From: an uncultured Bacteroidota bacterium
Lineage (GTDB): Bacteria > Bacteroidota > Bacteroidia > Chitinophagales > Chitinophagaceae
Reading direction: 5' to 3'
Assembly: GCA_903927185.1 (NCBI GenBank)
Contig: CAIYLW010000066.1
Span: 1-37,297, forward strand
Length of the DNA: 37,297 nucleotides
Position 1 is the first letter of the stretch. The number at the start of each line of letters is the position of its first letter. The position numbers and the translations under genes were made by a program. Of the stretch, positions 17,391-24,722 are shown one piece after another. The notes below the pieces were generated by a model, which was not told the origin of the DNA, did not search any database, and was given only the letters and a program-made list of their open reading frames with translations.

Positions 17391-18452
17391 TCAGATTGTT
17401 TCTTGCAGGAACCAATCTTGCATAGCATCTACTAAAATAGTGTTTTCTTTTTCTGAGCCAATGGTAATGCGAAGACAATCTTCACAAAGCAGCACTGAAC
17501 TCCGATCGCGAAGTACAATCCCCTTAGTTAGTAAAAACTCATAAATTTTTCTGGCATCCTTAATCTTCACTAAAATAAAATTAGCATCCGAAGGATACAC
17601 TTTTTCAACAGTTGGCATGGATTCAAAAACATCAGCAAGAGCTTCGCGCATATCAACCAATAACTTAATCATATCATTTACCTGACCCACTTCTTCCAAA
17701 GCTTTCAAAGCAAGTTCCTGAGTAGCTTGATTAATATTATAAGGGGGTTTTACCTTATTAAGCACTTCAATAATGGCTATAGATGCAAATGCCATACCCA
17801 AACGAAGTGCTGCCAATCCCCAAGCTTTACTAAAGGTTTGCAAAACCACGAGGTTTGGATATTCCCCTAATTCCTGCACAAAAGATTTCTGTTGTGCAAA
17901 ATTGATATAGGCTTCATCAATCACCACTAACCCATTGAAATTATTTAACACGGTTTCAATATCAGCTCGATTAATGCTATTCCCGGTTGGGTTATTGGGA
18001 GAACAAATCCAAATTAGTTTAGTTTGAGCATCCACCAATGTTTCAATATGTGCCAGATTTAATTGAAAATCGGGTAGCAAAGGGGCTCTGCGTAGTTCAA
18101 TGTCGTTAATATTGGCACTTACTTCGTACATGCCATAAGTAGGCGGACAAATAATCACATTATCTATACCAGGTTCACAAAAACTGCGAAAAAGTAAATC
18201 AATACATTCATCACTACCATTACCCAAAAAGATATGTTCGGGTTTGATACCCTTCACTTTACTCAAAGTTACCTTAACAGCATGCTGGTGGGGATCGGGA
18301 TAGCGGTTGTACCATTTTAACAATGGTGAACCCAAACTATTTTCATTAGCATCTAAAAACACTTTCGCCTCACCACTAAACTCATCCCTAGCCGATGAAT
18401 AGGCTTTCAAAGTTTTAATATTGGGGCGAATCAATTTGCTTAAGTCAAACAT
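17391..18452 (-). CDS. hisC: Histidinol-phosphate aminotransferase
   Basis: About 353 residues, PLP fold-type I aminotransferase. The PLP Lys is in Q-T-F-S-K-A-W-G near residue 207, with SPNNPTGN near 152 and V-I-D-E-A-Y near 180. L-R-L-G-M-A-F follows the Lys as in the family. I chose the ATG at 18452 (M-F-D-L-S-K-L-I-R-P-N), the typical start. A longer frame from 18473 would take its first residues from a short tandem repeat that lies between hisD and hisC. Confidence 0.96.
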   Translation of the reverse strand: MFDLSKLIRPNIKTLKAYSSARDEFSGEAKVFLDANENSLGSPLLKWYNRYPDPHQHAVKVTLSKVKGIKPEHIFLGNGSDECIDLLFRSFCEPGIDNVIICPPTYGMYEVSANINDIELRRAPLLPDFQLNLAHIETLVDAQTKLIWICSPNNPTGNSINRADIETVLNNFNGLVVIDEAYINFAQQKSFVQELGEYPNLVVLQTFSKAWGLAALRLGMAFASIAIIEVLNKVKPPYNINQATQELALKALEEVGQVNDMIKLLVDMREALADVFESMPTVEKVYPSDANFILVKIKDARKIYEFLLTKGIVLRDRSSVLLCEDCLRITIGSEKENTILVDAMQDWFLQETI

Positions 18453-18460
18453 GGTATTAA

Positions 18461-18488
18461 ATTCAAAAGTCAAAATTCAAAAGTCAAA
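18461..18488. repeat. Two-copy 14-bp tandem repeat in hisD-hisC junction
   Basis: ATTCAAAAGTCAAA occurs twice, head to tail and without a mismatch (18461-18474 and 18475-18488). It fills most of the hisD-hisC gap. It may be slippage product or a remnant; no function is evident. Confidence 0.85.
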
Positions 18489-18497
18489 ACACAAACC

Positions 18498-19784
18498 TTA
18501 ATTTACTAACCGAACTCTAACTGCATTTGCATGGGCATCCAGTCCCTCAGCCATTGCCATTAGCTCTACAGTATTGGCAATATTGGCTAAACCTTGAACC
18601 GTTAACTGCTGAAAACTGATCTTCTTAACGAAGCTATCCAGACTAACCCCACTATATGCCCGGGCAAAACCATTGGTTGGTAAGGTGTGATTTGTTCCAC
18701 TTGCATAATCACCGACGCTCTCTGGAGAATAATTGCCTAAGAAAATAGAGCCTGCGTTGATGATAGAATTAGATACACTTTCGGCGTATTCACAAGATAT
18801 AATTAAATGCTCAGCAGCATAGGCATTTACTAAATCAATTGCTTCTAAAATATTAGAAATTAAAATAGCAGTACTATTATTTAAAGATTTACTAGCCAAT
18901 TCTTTACGAGATAAATTATTTAATTGTTTTGTTAATTCAACCTGCACTTCAGCAATCAATTTTTCGGAAGTTGAAACCAATAAAACCTGACTATCAGCGC
19001 CATGTTCCGCCTGACTCAAAAGGTCTGCCGCCACATAAGAAGCATTGGCGGTATCATCAGCCAACACACAAACTTCACTGGGGCCAGCTGGCATATCAAT
19101 AGCAATACCCTGCTGCTGAATCAGTTGTTTAGCGCAGGTTACATATTGATTACCGGGTCCAAAGATCTTATAAACCTTAGGCACCGTTTCAGTACCATAA
19201 GCCATAGCGCCAATCGCTTGAACTCCACCAATTTTAAACACTTTTTCAATACCCACTAAACGAGCTGCCAATAAAATAGCAGGATCCAACTTGCCTTCTT
19301 TATTTGGAGGTGAACATAAAATAACTTCCTGACAACCAGCTAATTTAGCAGGTATACCTAACATTAATATAGTAGAAAATAATGGAGCAGTGCCTCCTGG
19401 AATGTAAAGTCCTACCTTTTCAATGCCTACCCACTTGCGCCAGCAAAATACACCAGGCATGGTTTCAATTTTTTGCTCTTGAACAAATTGCGAGGAATGA
19501 AAACTGCGAATATTGGCAATGGCTACCTCAATGGCTATTCTTAAATCTACTGAGACTAACCCAACGGCCTCCTCAAACTCTATTTCAGATACAGCAAAAT
19601 CATCCAGCTCAACAGCATCAAACTGCTCTGTATAAGCAGCAATAGCTTGATCGCCTTCCAACTTTACACGGTCAAGTACTAGCTTCACCATCTCCTGCAA
19701 GGATGAATTATCAAATACAGGCCTGGATAATATTTTAGGCCATTCAGATCTAGCCGGATATTTTATCTCTTTCATTTTTCGCAA
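18498..19784 (-). CDS. hisD: Histidinol dehydrogenase
   Basis: 428 residues, the NAD- and zinc-dependent enzyme for the last two oxidations to histidine. Motifs seen are the glycine-rich F-G-P-G-N-Q-Y-V near 210, MPAGPSEVCVLAD near 235, SQAEHGADSQ near 260 (zinc-binding Gln/His) and the N-H-T-L-P-T-N-G segment near 365 (catalytic His). An ATG three codons in (19775) is an equally good start. It follows hisG by 8 bp. Confidence 0.98.
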   Translation of the reverse strand: MRKMKEIKYPARSEWPKILSRPVFDNSSLQEMVKLVLDRVKLEGDQAIAAYTEQFDAVELDDFAVSEIEFEEAVGLVSVDLRIAIEVAIANIRSFHSSQFVQEQKIETMPGVFCWRKWVGIEKVGLYIPGGTAPLFSTILMLGIPAKLAGCQEVILCSPPNKEGKLDPAILLAARLVGIEKVFKIGGVQAIGAMAYGTETVPKVYKIFGPGNQYVTCAKQLIQQQGIAIDMPAGPSEVCVLADDTANASYVAADLLSQAEHGADSQVLLVSTSEKLIAEVQVELTKQLNNLSRKELASKSLNNSTAILISNILEAIDLVNAYAAEHLIISCEYAESVSNSIINAGSIFLGNYSPESVGDYASGTNHTLPTNGFARAYSGVSLDSFVKKISFQQLTVQGLANIANTVELMAMAEGLDAHANAVRVRLVN

Positions 19785-19792
19785 TATCAGTA

Positions 19793-20686
19793 TTAAACAA
19801 TCATTTTTTCAATAGGGATTACTAGAATTCCTTCGGCTCCAGCTTCTTTTAATTGTTCAATTATATCCCAGAACTCATTCTCTTTCAGTACACTATGAAC
19901 ACTACTCCATCCTTCCTGAGCCAATGGCAAAACCGTTGGGCTTTTCATACCTGGCAATAGATTGATGATCTTTTCAAGGTTCTTTTTGGGTGCATTAAGT
20001 AGGATATACTTATTATTTTTAGCCTTTTTAACTGACTGAATTCGAAATATCAATCTGTTCAATATCTGAATCTGCTCATCATTTAAATGATGATGTTGAA
20101 TCAACACACATTGAGATTCAAGAATGGTTTCGACCTCTTTTAGTCCATTCATGAATAAAGTAGACCCACTACTAACCAAATCGCAAATACTATCAGCCAA
20201 TCCAATTCCGGGAGCAATTTCCACACTTCCGCTAATCTCATGAATCTCTGCTTGAATATGATTCTTCTGCAGAAACTGTTCCACTAAGATGGGATAACTG
20301 GTAGCAATTCTGGTATTTGACAAAAATCCAGGACCAGTATAAGTCTCTCCTTTTCTAATAGCGATGCAAAGTCGGCATTTACCAAAGCCCAATTTTTCGC
20401 CCACAATTACTTTCTTCTTTTTCTCATAAACCACGTTTTCACCTACAAACCCGATATCTGCCACGCCATCTTCTACATATTGCGGAATATCATCATCACG
20501 TAAAAAATACAATTCAATCGGGAAATTGCTGGCTTCCGTTTTTAGCTTGTTAACCCCATTACTGATATCAATACCACACTCTTTTAAAAGCCGGATACTA
20601 TCATCATATAATCGACCACTTTTTTGGATGGCCAATCTTAGCTTCGCTGGTCTTTCAATTCCCAAATTCTTTTCTTTGTCTCGCAT
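19793..20686 (-). CDS. hisG: ATP phosphoribosyltransferase, long (regulated) form
   Basis: 297 residues, first and committed step of histidine synthesis. The catalytic domain runs to about residue 220 with A-I-Q-K-S-G-R-L near 20 and the PRPP loop DLVSSGSTLF near 170. The last 75 residues form the ACT-like domain of long HisG proteins that binds histidine, so no HisZ partner is required and feedback inhibition by histidine is expected. The start is 45 bp after a terminator that belongs to a His-codon leader, so transcription is also controlled by attenuation. Confidence 0.97.
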   Translation of the reverse strand: MRDKEKNLGIERPAKLRLAIQKSGRLYDDSIRLLKECGIDISNGVNKLKTEASNFPIELYFLRDDDIPQYVEDGVADIGFVGENVVYEKKKKVIVGEKLGFGKCRLCIAIRKGETYTGPGFLSNTRIATSYPILVEQFLQKNHIQAEIHEISGSVEIAPGIGLADSICDLVSSGSTLFMNGLKEVETILESQCVLIQHHHLNDEQIQILNRLIFRIQSVKKAKNNKYILLNAPKKNLEKIINLLPGMKSPTVLPLAQEGWSSVHSVLKENEFWDIIEQLKEAGAEGILVIPIEKMIV

Positions 20687-20731
20687 ACATTGAATTTATT
20701 CTGAAGAATACCACTTCAGCATGGCTATTAT

Positions 20732-20760
20732 AAAAAAAAGCCTACCCAAGGGTAAGCTTT
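20732..20760 (-). terminator. his attenuator terminator
   Basis: On the minus strand AAAGCTTACCC pairs with GGGTAGGCTTT (11 pairs including one G-U; the innermost pair must open because only two bases lie between). Eight T follow. It sits 45 bp before hisG and after the His leader peptide. Confidence 0.92.
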
Positions 20761-20794
20761 AAATGTTTTATACAAATTCACAAAACACCGCCGC

Positions 20795-20845
20795 CTACCT
20801 GATAGGTAAGATATGATGGTGATGTATTTGAGTGATTATTATCAT
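20795..20845 (-). CDS. hisL: his operon leader peptide
   Basis: A 16-codon frame, MIIITQIHHHHILPIR and TAG, with four consecutive His codons (CAT CAC CAT CAT). It ends 34 bp before the terminator and 108 bp before the hisG ATG. It is the sensor of charged tRNA-His rather than a functional product. No in-frame ATG precedes it before a stop, so the start is fixed; it lies 7 nt after the -7 box. It is too short for ordinary gene callers. Confidence 0.95.
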   Translation of the reverse strand: MIIITQIHHHHILPIR

Positions 20846-20852
20846 TACCCCA

Positions 20853-20884
20853 CAAAAATACTAGCATATTCCTTTTCCGGCAAA
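20853..20884 (-). promoter_or_regulatory. his operon promoter (Bacteroidota type)
   Basis: On the minus strand TTTG (20881-20884), 20 nt, then TATTTTTG (20853-20860), a perfect match to TAnnTTTG. It precedes the leader peptide and should drive hisG and all downstream his genes. Confidence 0.8.
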
Positions 20885-21002
20885 TTAATTTCTTGTAACC
20901 CTTATTTTTCTAAAATGAAAGAGCAAATCTTGCAGTTAATTAAGCAATTCTTCTTTTTGTCTATTCATAATTTGGGTATCTTACCCTTCCAAAAATTTAG
21001 CT

Positions 21003-21782
21003 ATGACAAAAAAAATGATCGTCTTTTATATCTGTTTATTTCTTGTTGCTGGTGCAAATGCTCAGGATAAACGGAAATTAGTTTGGAGTGATGAATTCAA
21101 TTATAAGGGATTACCCGATTCCAAGAAATGGGGATACGATACTGGTGGACATGGTTGGGGAAATAATGAATTACAATATTATACTTTTCAAAAAACAAAG
21201 AATGCAAGAGTAGAAAATGGCAATTTGATTATTGAAGCGCATAAAGAACAAGTAGGTAATAATGCCTATACATCTGCTAGATTGGTAACAAAAGGTAAGG
21301 GTGATTGGACAAGTGGAAGAATAGAAGTTCGTGCAAAAATTCCGAAGGGCTTGGGCACTTGGCCTGCTATTTGGATGCTGGGATCTAAAACACCATTGGT
21401 ATGGCCCGATGATGGAGAAATTGATATTATGGAACATGTAGGTTATGACCAGGGAAATATTCACGCTTCAGCACATACAAAAAAGTATAACCATATTATA
21501 GGAACTCAAAAGACAAATACCATCATTGTGAAAGACTGCAGTGACGCTTTTCATGTGTATCAGGTAGATTGGGATGCAGAAACCATGCGAATTGGAGTGG
21601 ACAATAATTATTATTTTCAATTTAAGAACGAGCATAGTGATAGAACTGCCTGGCCATTTAACGAACCTGCCTATTTGCTATTGAATATTGCGGTTGGGGG
21701 AAATTGGGGTGGACAGAAAGGCGTAGATAGTACCATCTATCCACTTAGAATGGAAATTGATTATGTGAGGGTCTATCAATAA
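21003..21782 (+). CDS. Glycoside hydrolase family 16 (laminarinase-like endo-beta-glucanase)
   Basis: 259 residues. A signal peptide (about 1-19, ending GANAQ) precedes a GH16 jelly-roll domain: L-V-W-S-D-E-F-N-Y, WGNNELQYYT near 57, and the catalytic G-E-I-D-I-M-E-H-V-G near 138 with nucleophile and acid/base Glu in the E-x-D-x-x-E pattern. The conserved T-W-P-A-I-W-M precedes it. Members cut beta-1,3- or beta-1,3/1,4-glucans such as laminarin and lichenan in the periplasm or outside the cell. No SusC/D pair or other polysaccharide genes are nearby, so it is not part of a visible utilisation locus. Confidence 0.93.
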   Translation: MTKKMIVFYICLFLVAGANAQDKRKLVWSDEFNYKGLPDSKKWGYDTGGHGWGNNELQYYTFQKTKNARVENGNLIIEAHKEQVGNNAYTSARLVTKGKGDWTSGRIEVRAKIPKGLGTWPAIWMLGSKTPLVWPDDGEIDIMEHVGYDQGNIHASAHTKKYNHIIGTQKTNTIIVKDCSDAFHVYQVDWDAETMRIGVDNNYYFQFKNEHSDRTAWPFNEPAYLLLNIAVGGNWGGQKGVDSTIYPLRMEIDYVRVYQ

Positions 21783-21889
21783 TAAAGATGGTAAGGGCTA
21801 AAGCCCGATATATTTTATAGGGTTAACAGTCAATTAGATTAATAACCTTCGGTTTACTTTTTTTCTAAATCGTTACCAAAATAAAAATT

Positions 21890-23011
21890 ATGCGTTTCAA
21901 ATTGCTGTTTGTTATTCTGTTGATTAGTACGGTTTCTTTTTCTCAGGATTTTTATCTTTTTGTTGGAACTTATACTTCAGGAACGAGTAAAGGAATTTAT
22001 GTCTATCATTTTAATGCCAAAAACGGTACAGCAGAATGGGTAAGCAATACGGATCATGCTGATAATCCATCCTTTTTAGCAATTGCACCAGATGGCAAAC
22101 ATGTCTATGCTGTGAATGAAGTAAATAAAAATGGGTCCGGTTTAGTTACTGCTTATACTTTTGACCAACAAAAAGGAACACTTGGATTTTTGAACCAACA
22201 ACCTAGTGGCAGTCAGGATCCCTGTCATATTTCAATATCTAAAGATAGTAAATGGTTAATAGTAGCTAATTATAGCGGAGGCAGTTTGGCAAGTTTTCCA
22301 CTTGAATCGAATGGAGTAATTACTTCATTTACGCAACATATTGTTCACGAGGGAAGCAGTATCAACAAGCAAAGACAAGAAAAAGCACATGTTCATTCTG
22401 TATTTTTTAGTCCGGATGAAAAATTTCTATTAACGCCCGATCTTGGAATGGATAAAGTTTATATGTATCAATTCGATACTAACCTTAAATCCCCTTTACA
22501 TAATACTGCACAAAAATTTATTAGTTGTGAGCCAGGAAGTGGGCCAAGGCATTTAGATTTTTCGCAGAATGGGAACTTTGTTTATATCATTGAAGAATTG
22601 AGTGGCACAGTTTCTGTGCATAGTTATCATAATGGACAAACCAAATTCGTTCAACGAATAGCGACCCATCCAGCAGATTTTACTGGCCAACCTGGCAGTG
22701 CTGATATACATATATCACAAGATGGGAAGTTTCTTTATGCCTCTAATAGGGGCAAAGAAAATAATATTGCTATTTATAAAATTGACCAAACTAAAGGGAC
22801 TCTCACTTCTATTGGATATGAGCCAACCAAGGGTGAGGGACCAAGAAATTTCAACATTGATCCAACCGGAAACTTTTTACTTGTAGCGAATCAATTAACA
22901 AATAATGTAGAAATATTTAAGAGGGATAGAAATACTGGATTATTAACAAATACCGGAAATAGTATTCCGATACCCAATCCAGTTTGTTTAAAATTTTTAG
23001 CTAAGAAATAA
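21890..23011 (+). CDS. Lactonase-family seven-bladed beta-propeller
   Basis: 373 residues. A signal peptide (about 1-18, ending S-F-S-Q) is followed by the 6-phosphogluconolactonase-like propeller: F-V-G-T-Y-T-S-G near 24, N-P-S-F-L-A-I-A-P-D-G near 58, DPCHISISKDSKWL near 105, G-S-G-P-R-H-L-D-F near 217, and E-G-P-R-N-F-N-I-D-P-T-G near 320. Relatives include cytoplasmic Pgl of E. coli; this one is exported, so its substrate is more likely a sugar or other lactone in the periplasm than 6-phosphogluconolactone. It follows the GH16 gene by 107 bp, so the two may be co-expressed. The exact reaction is unproven. Confidence 0.88.
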   Translation: MRFKLLFVILLISTVSFSQDFYLFVGTYTSGTSKGIYVYHFNAKNGTAEWVSNTDHADNPSFLAIAPDGKHVYAVNEVNKNGSGLVTAYTFDQQKGTLGFLNQQPSGSQDPCHISISKDSKWLIVANYSGGSLASFPLESNGVITSFTQHIVHEGSSINKQRQEKAHVHSVFFSPDEKFLLTPDLGMDKVYMYQFDTNLKSPLHNTAQKFISCEPGSGPRHLDFSQNGNFVYIIEELSGTVSVHSYHNGQTKFVQRIATHPADFTGQPGSADIHISQDGKFLYASNRGKENNIAIYKIDQTKGTLTSIGYEPTKGEGPRNFNIDPTGNFLLVANQLTNNVEIFKRDRNTGLLTNTGNSIPIPNPVCLKFLAKK

Positions 23012-23027
23012 TTATTTTTTAAAAGTC

Positions 23028-23056
23028 CCTCCAATATGTTATTACAAAATTGGAGG
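23028..23056. terminator. Bidirectional terminator between convergent genes
   Basis: CCTCCAAT (23028-23035) pairs with ATTGGAGG (23049-23056). A run of A/T follows on both sides (T-rich to the right; weaker T run to the left). It lies between the lactonase-like stop and the stop of the sugar transferase and can serve both. Confidence 0.8.
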
Positions 23057-23063
23057 ATTTTTT

Positions 23064-24242
23064 TTAAACACTTTCTTTCTGAAATAATGCAGGAATCGTT
23101 TTTAAAATCAACCAAATATCGTAAAAGAAGGAATGATTCATAGCATAGTCATTATCTAACATTAATCTTTCTTCTTCCGACATGTCTCCCTTACCTCTTT
23201 TTTCAACCTGCCATAATCCAGTTATTCCAGCAGGTGCCATAAAACGAAGTGCATATTTATCCGTTGTTAATTTTTCAGCTTCATAAAGAGGTAGTGGTCT
23301 ATTTCCTACAATACTCATGTCTCCAATCAATACATTTACCAATTGTGGTAATTCATCGATACTTGTATTTCTCAAAAACCTACCCACTTTAGTTACCCTA
23401 GGATCATCTTTTATTTTTATAAAAGCAGCATTAGCTGATGCTTTTTTGAGGATAGAATATTTTTTTTCGCACCAATGATAATTATCCGCATAAACTGGAT
23501 AGCGACATTTTACACCACTTTCCAAACACCAATCGCATAGAACTGGGGATTCATCTATTGGTAATTTATTATCTAAATCATCGATATTATATTGATTTAA
23601 GTGTTTTAAATCTTTCAATCTTTGATCTGCATTTATATACATGGAGCGAAACTTGAAAAATTTAAAAATCTTATATCCAGTTCCAACTCTTAATGAATAA
23701 TAAAATACAGGCCCTTTAGATTCTATACTAACAGCAAGAATTACAATTAATAATATGGGAGAAAGAATTAAAAGCGCAGTTCCGGCAAAAACAATATCAA
23801 AAAGTCTTTTTACAGAAAATATTTTGTAGGCTTTAATTTCATTCCGCTGAAAATTAGAATTAATCAATGACCAGTTAGCAATACAAAAATTAATTCGTAT
23901 TTCAAGAGAATTAAGCTGAACTGGACTAACGAATACATCCGTTACTCCTGCATTTAACGAAACAGTTTTCATGTTCTCGTTTGCGTATGTAGTAATAATA
24001 AAAAAAGGGATCAAAGGCATTCCTTTTTTTTGAAGGAACGCTCTAATGGATATCCCATAAGACCCCATAATTTCTGCTTGTGAAATGATAGCAACAATTA
24101 GTAAATCCTTTTCATGCCACTGAGAGCATAAATCAGTAATGCTTGAAAATTTTTGTAAGACTGCTCCATTAAAATTACCTGATTTCAGAATATGCCAGAT
24201 TTCGTCATCAGTATTTAAAATAGCTAAAATTGGTACTGCCAT
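23064..24242 (-). CDS. Priming sugar transferase with degenerate receiver domain
   Basis: 392 residues. Residues about 5-125 have the fold pattern of a receiver domain but lack the phospho-acceptor Asp (the strand reads V-A-I-I-S-Q) and the conserved Lys (V-F-V-S-P); the Thr of the fourth strand and the Pro remain. This is a pseudo-receiver. Residues about 150-390 are a bacterial sugar transferase: K-R-L-F-D-I-V, a hydrophobic segment, F-K-F-R-S-M, then DELPQLVNVLIGDMSIVGNRP and the G-I-T-G-L-W-Q-V end. Such enzymes attach sugar-1-phosphate to undecaprenyl phosphate for exopolysaccharide or glycan. A Cys-rich insert (C-x2-C-x6-C-x11-C, near 236-260) splits the domain and could hold a metal. 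The gene follows the REC-only protein by 13 bp. Confidence 0.88.
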   Translation of the reverse strand: MAVPILAILNTDDEIWHILKSGNFNGAVLQKFSSITDLCSQWHEKDLLIVAIISQAEIMGSYGISIRAFLQKKGMPLIPFFIITTYANENMKTVSLNAGVTDVFVSPVQLNSLEIRINFCIANWSLINSNFQRNEIKAYKIFSVKRLFDIVFAGTALLILSPILLIVILAVSIESKGPVFYYSLRVGTGYKIFKFFKFRSMYINADQRLKDLKHLNQYNIDDLDNKLPIDESPVLCDWCLESGVKCRYPVYADNYHWCEKKYSILKKASANAAFIKIKDDPRVTKVGRFLRNTSIDELPQLVNVLIGDMSIVGNRPLPLYEAEKLTTDKYALRFMAPAGITGLWQVEKRGKGDMSEEERLMLDNDYAMNHSFFYDIWLILKTIPALFQKESV

Positions 24243-24255
24243 TAAAATTAGATTA

Positions 24256-24654
24256 TTAAATTTTACCCATCCTTCTCAAAATGTTTTTTAGCCTAGCGTC
24301 CAATTCTCTTGGATTAAAAGGTTTGTTGATAAAGTCGTCTGCACCAGCCTCAAAGCATTTTATTCTATTTTCAATATCATCTTTTCCTGATAGAACGATA
24401 AAAGGTATGGATTTGAAAAATCCACTATTTCTTACCTGCTCGAGAAAGCCTATCCCGTCAAGACCTGGAACATTTAAATCAGATAAAATGATATCAGGAA
24501 TATTCCCAGATTGTAGAAAGTTCAATCCCTCCATGCCATTTGAAAAAATAGTTACTTCAAAATTCACACTGAGAATTTCATTCAAAATAGATTGAATAAA
24601 TGAATCATCTTCTACGACCAACACTGTTGGTTTAGAGTTGTTTTGGTTGCTCAT
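24256..24654 (-). CDS. Single-domain response regulator (REC only)
   Basis: 132 residues with a complete receiver domain: acidic pair in V-V-E-D-D near residue 16, phospho-acceptor Asp in I-L-S-D-L-N-V-P-G near 59, Ser in I-V-L-S-G-K-D-D near 89, and Lys in F-I-N-K-P-F near 111. There is no output domain. It lies 13 bp before a sugar transferase whose own receiver is degenerate, so the two probably form a control pair (inference). No histidine kinase is in the window. Confidence 0.93.
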   Translation of the reverse strand: MSNQNNSKPTVLVVEDDSFIQSILNEILSVNFEVTIFSNGMEGLNFLQSGNIPDIILSDLNVPGLDGIGFLEQVRNSGFFKSIPFIVLSGKDDIENRIKCFEAGADDFINKPFNPRELDARLKNILRRMGKI

Positions 24655-24722
24655 AGTACAAAAGGAAATATTTGATCTAAAAATCCAAAGCTTTGAAAAT
24701 ACAACAAAAAGGTTAAGAAGCT

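Larger units (their letters stand above)
20732..20860 (-). promoter_or_regulatory. Ribosome-mediated his attenuator
   Basis: Elements on the minus strand: -7 box (20853-20860), leader peptide with four His codons (20813-20824), leader stop and conditional terminator. CTTACCT (20804-20810) can pair with AGGTAGG (20794-20800) as a pause hairpin just after the His codons. GGTAGGC (20793-20799), which overlaps the leader stop, can instead pair with GCTTACC (20751-20757), the 5' arm of the terminator. A ribosome stalled at His codons would cover the first partner and leave GGTAGGC free, giving antitermination; a ribosome at the stop codon would hide GGTAGGC and allow termination. This is the textbook geometry, seen here by eye without energy calculation. 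Confidence 0.92.

Noticed and set aside
18453..18473. Longer hisC starting at 18473
   Set aside because: The added residues are encoded by the tandem repeat and are absent from typical HisC N-termini.
20813..21070. Plus-strand ORF of 85 codons opposite the his leader
   Set aside because: It is antisense to the leader peptide and promoter and overlaps the start of the GH16 gene in another frame. Its composition is not protein-like.
21783..21889. GGGCTAAAGCCC hairpin between the GH16 and lactonase-like genes as terminator
   Set aside because: The stem is short and no T run follows closely enough.
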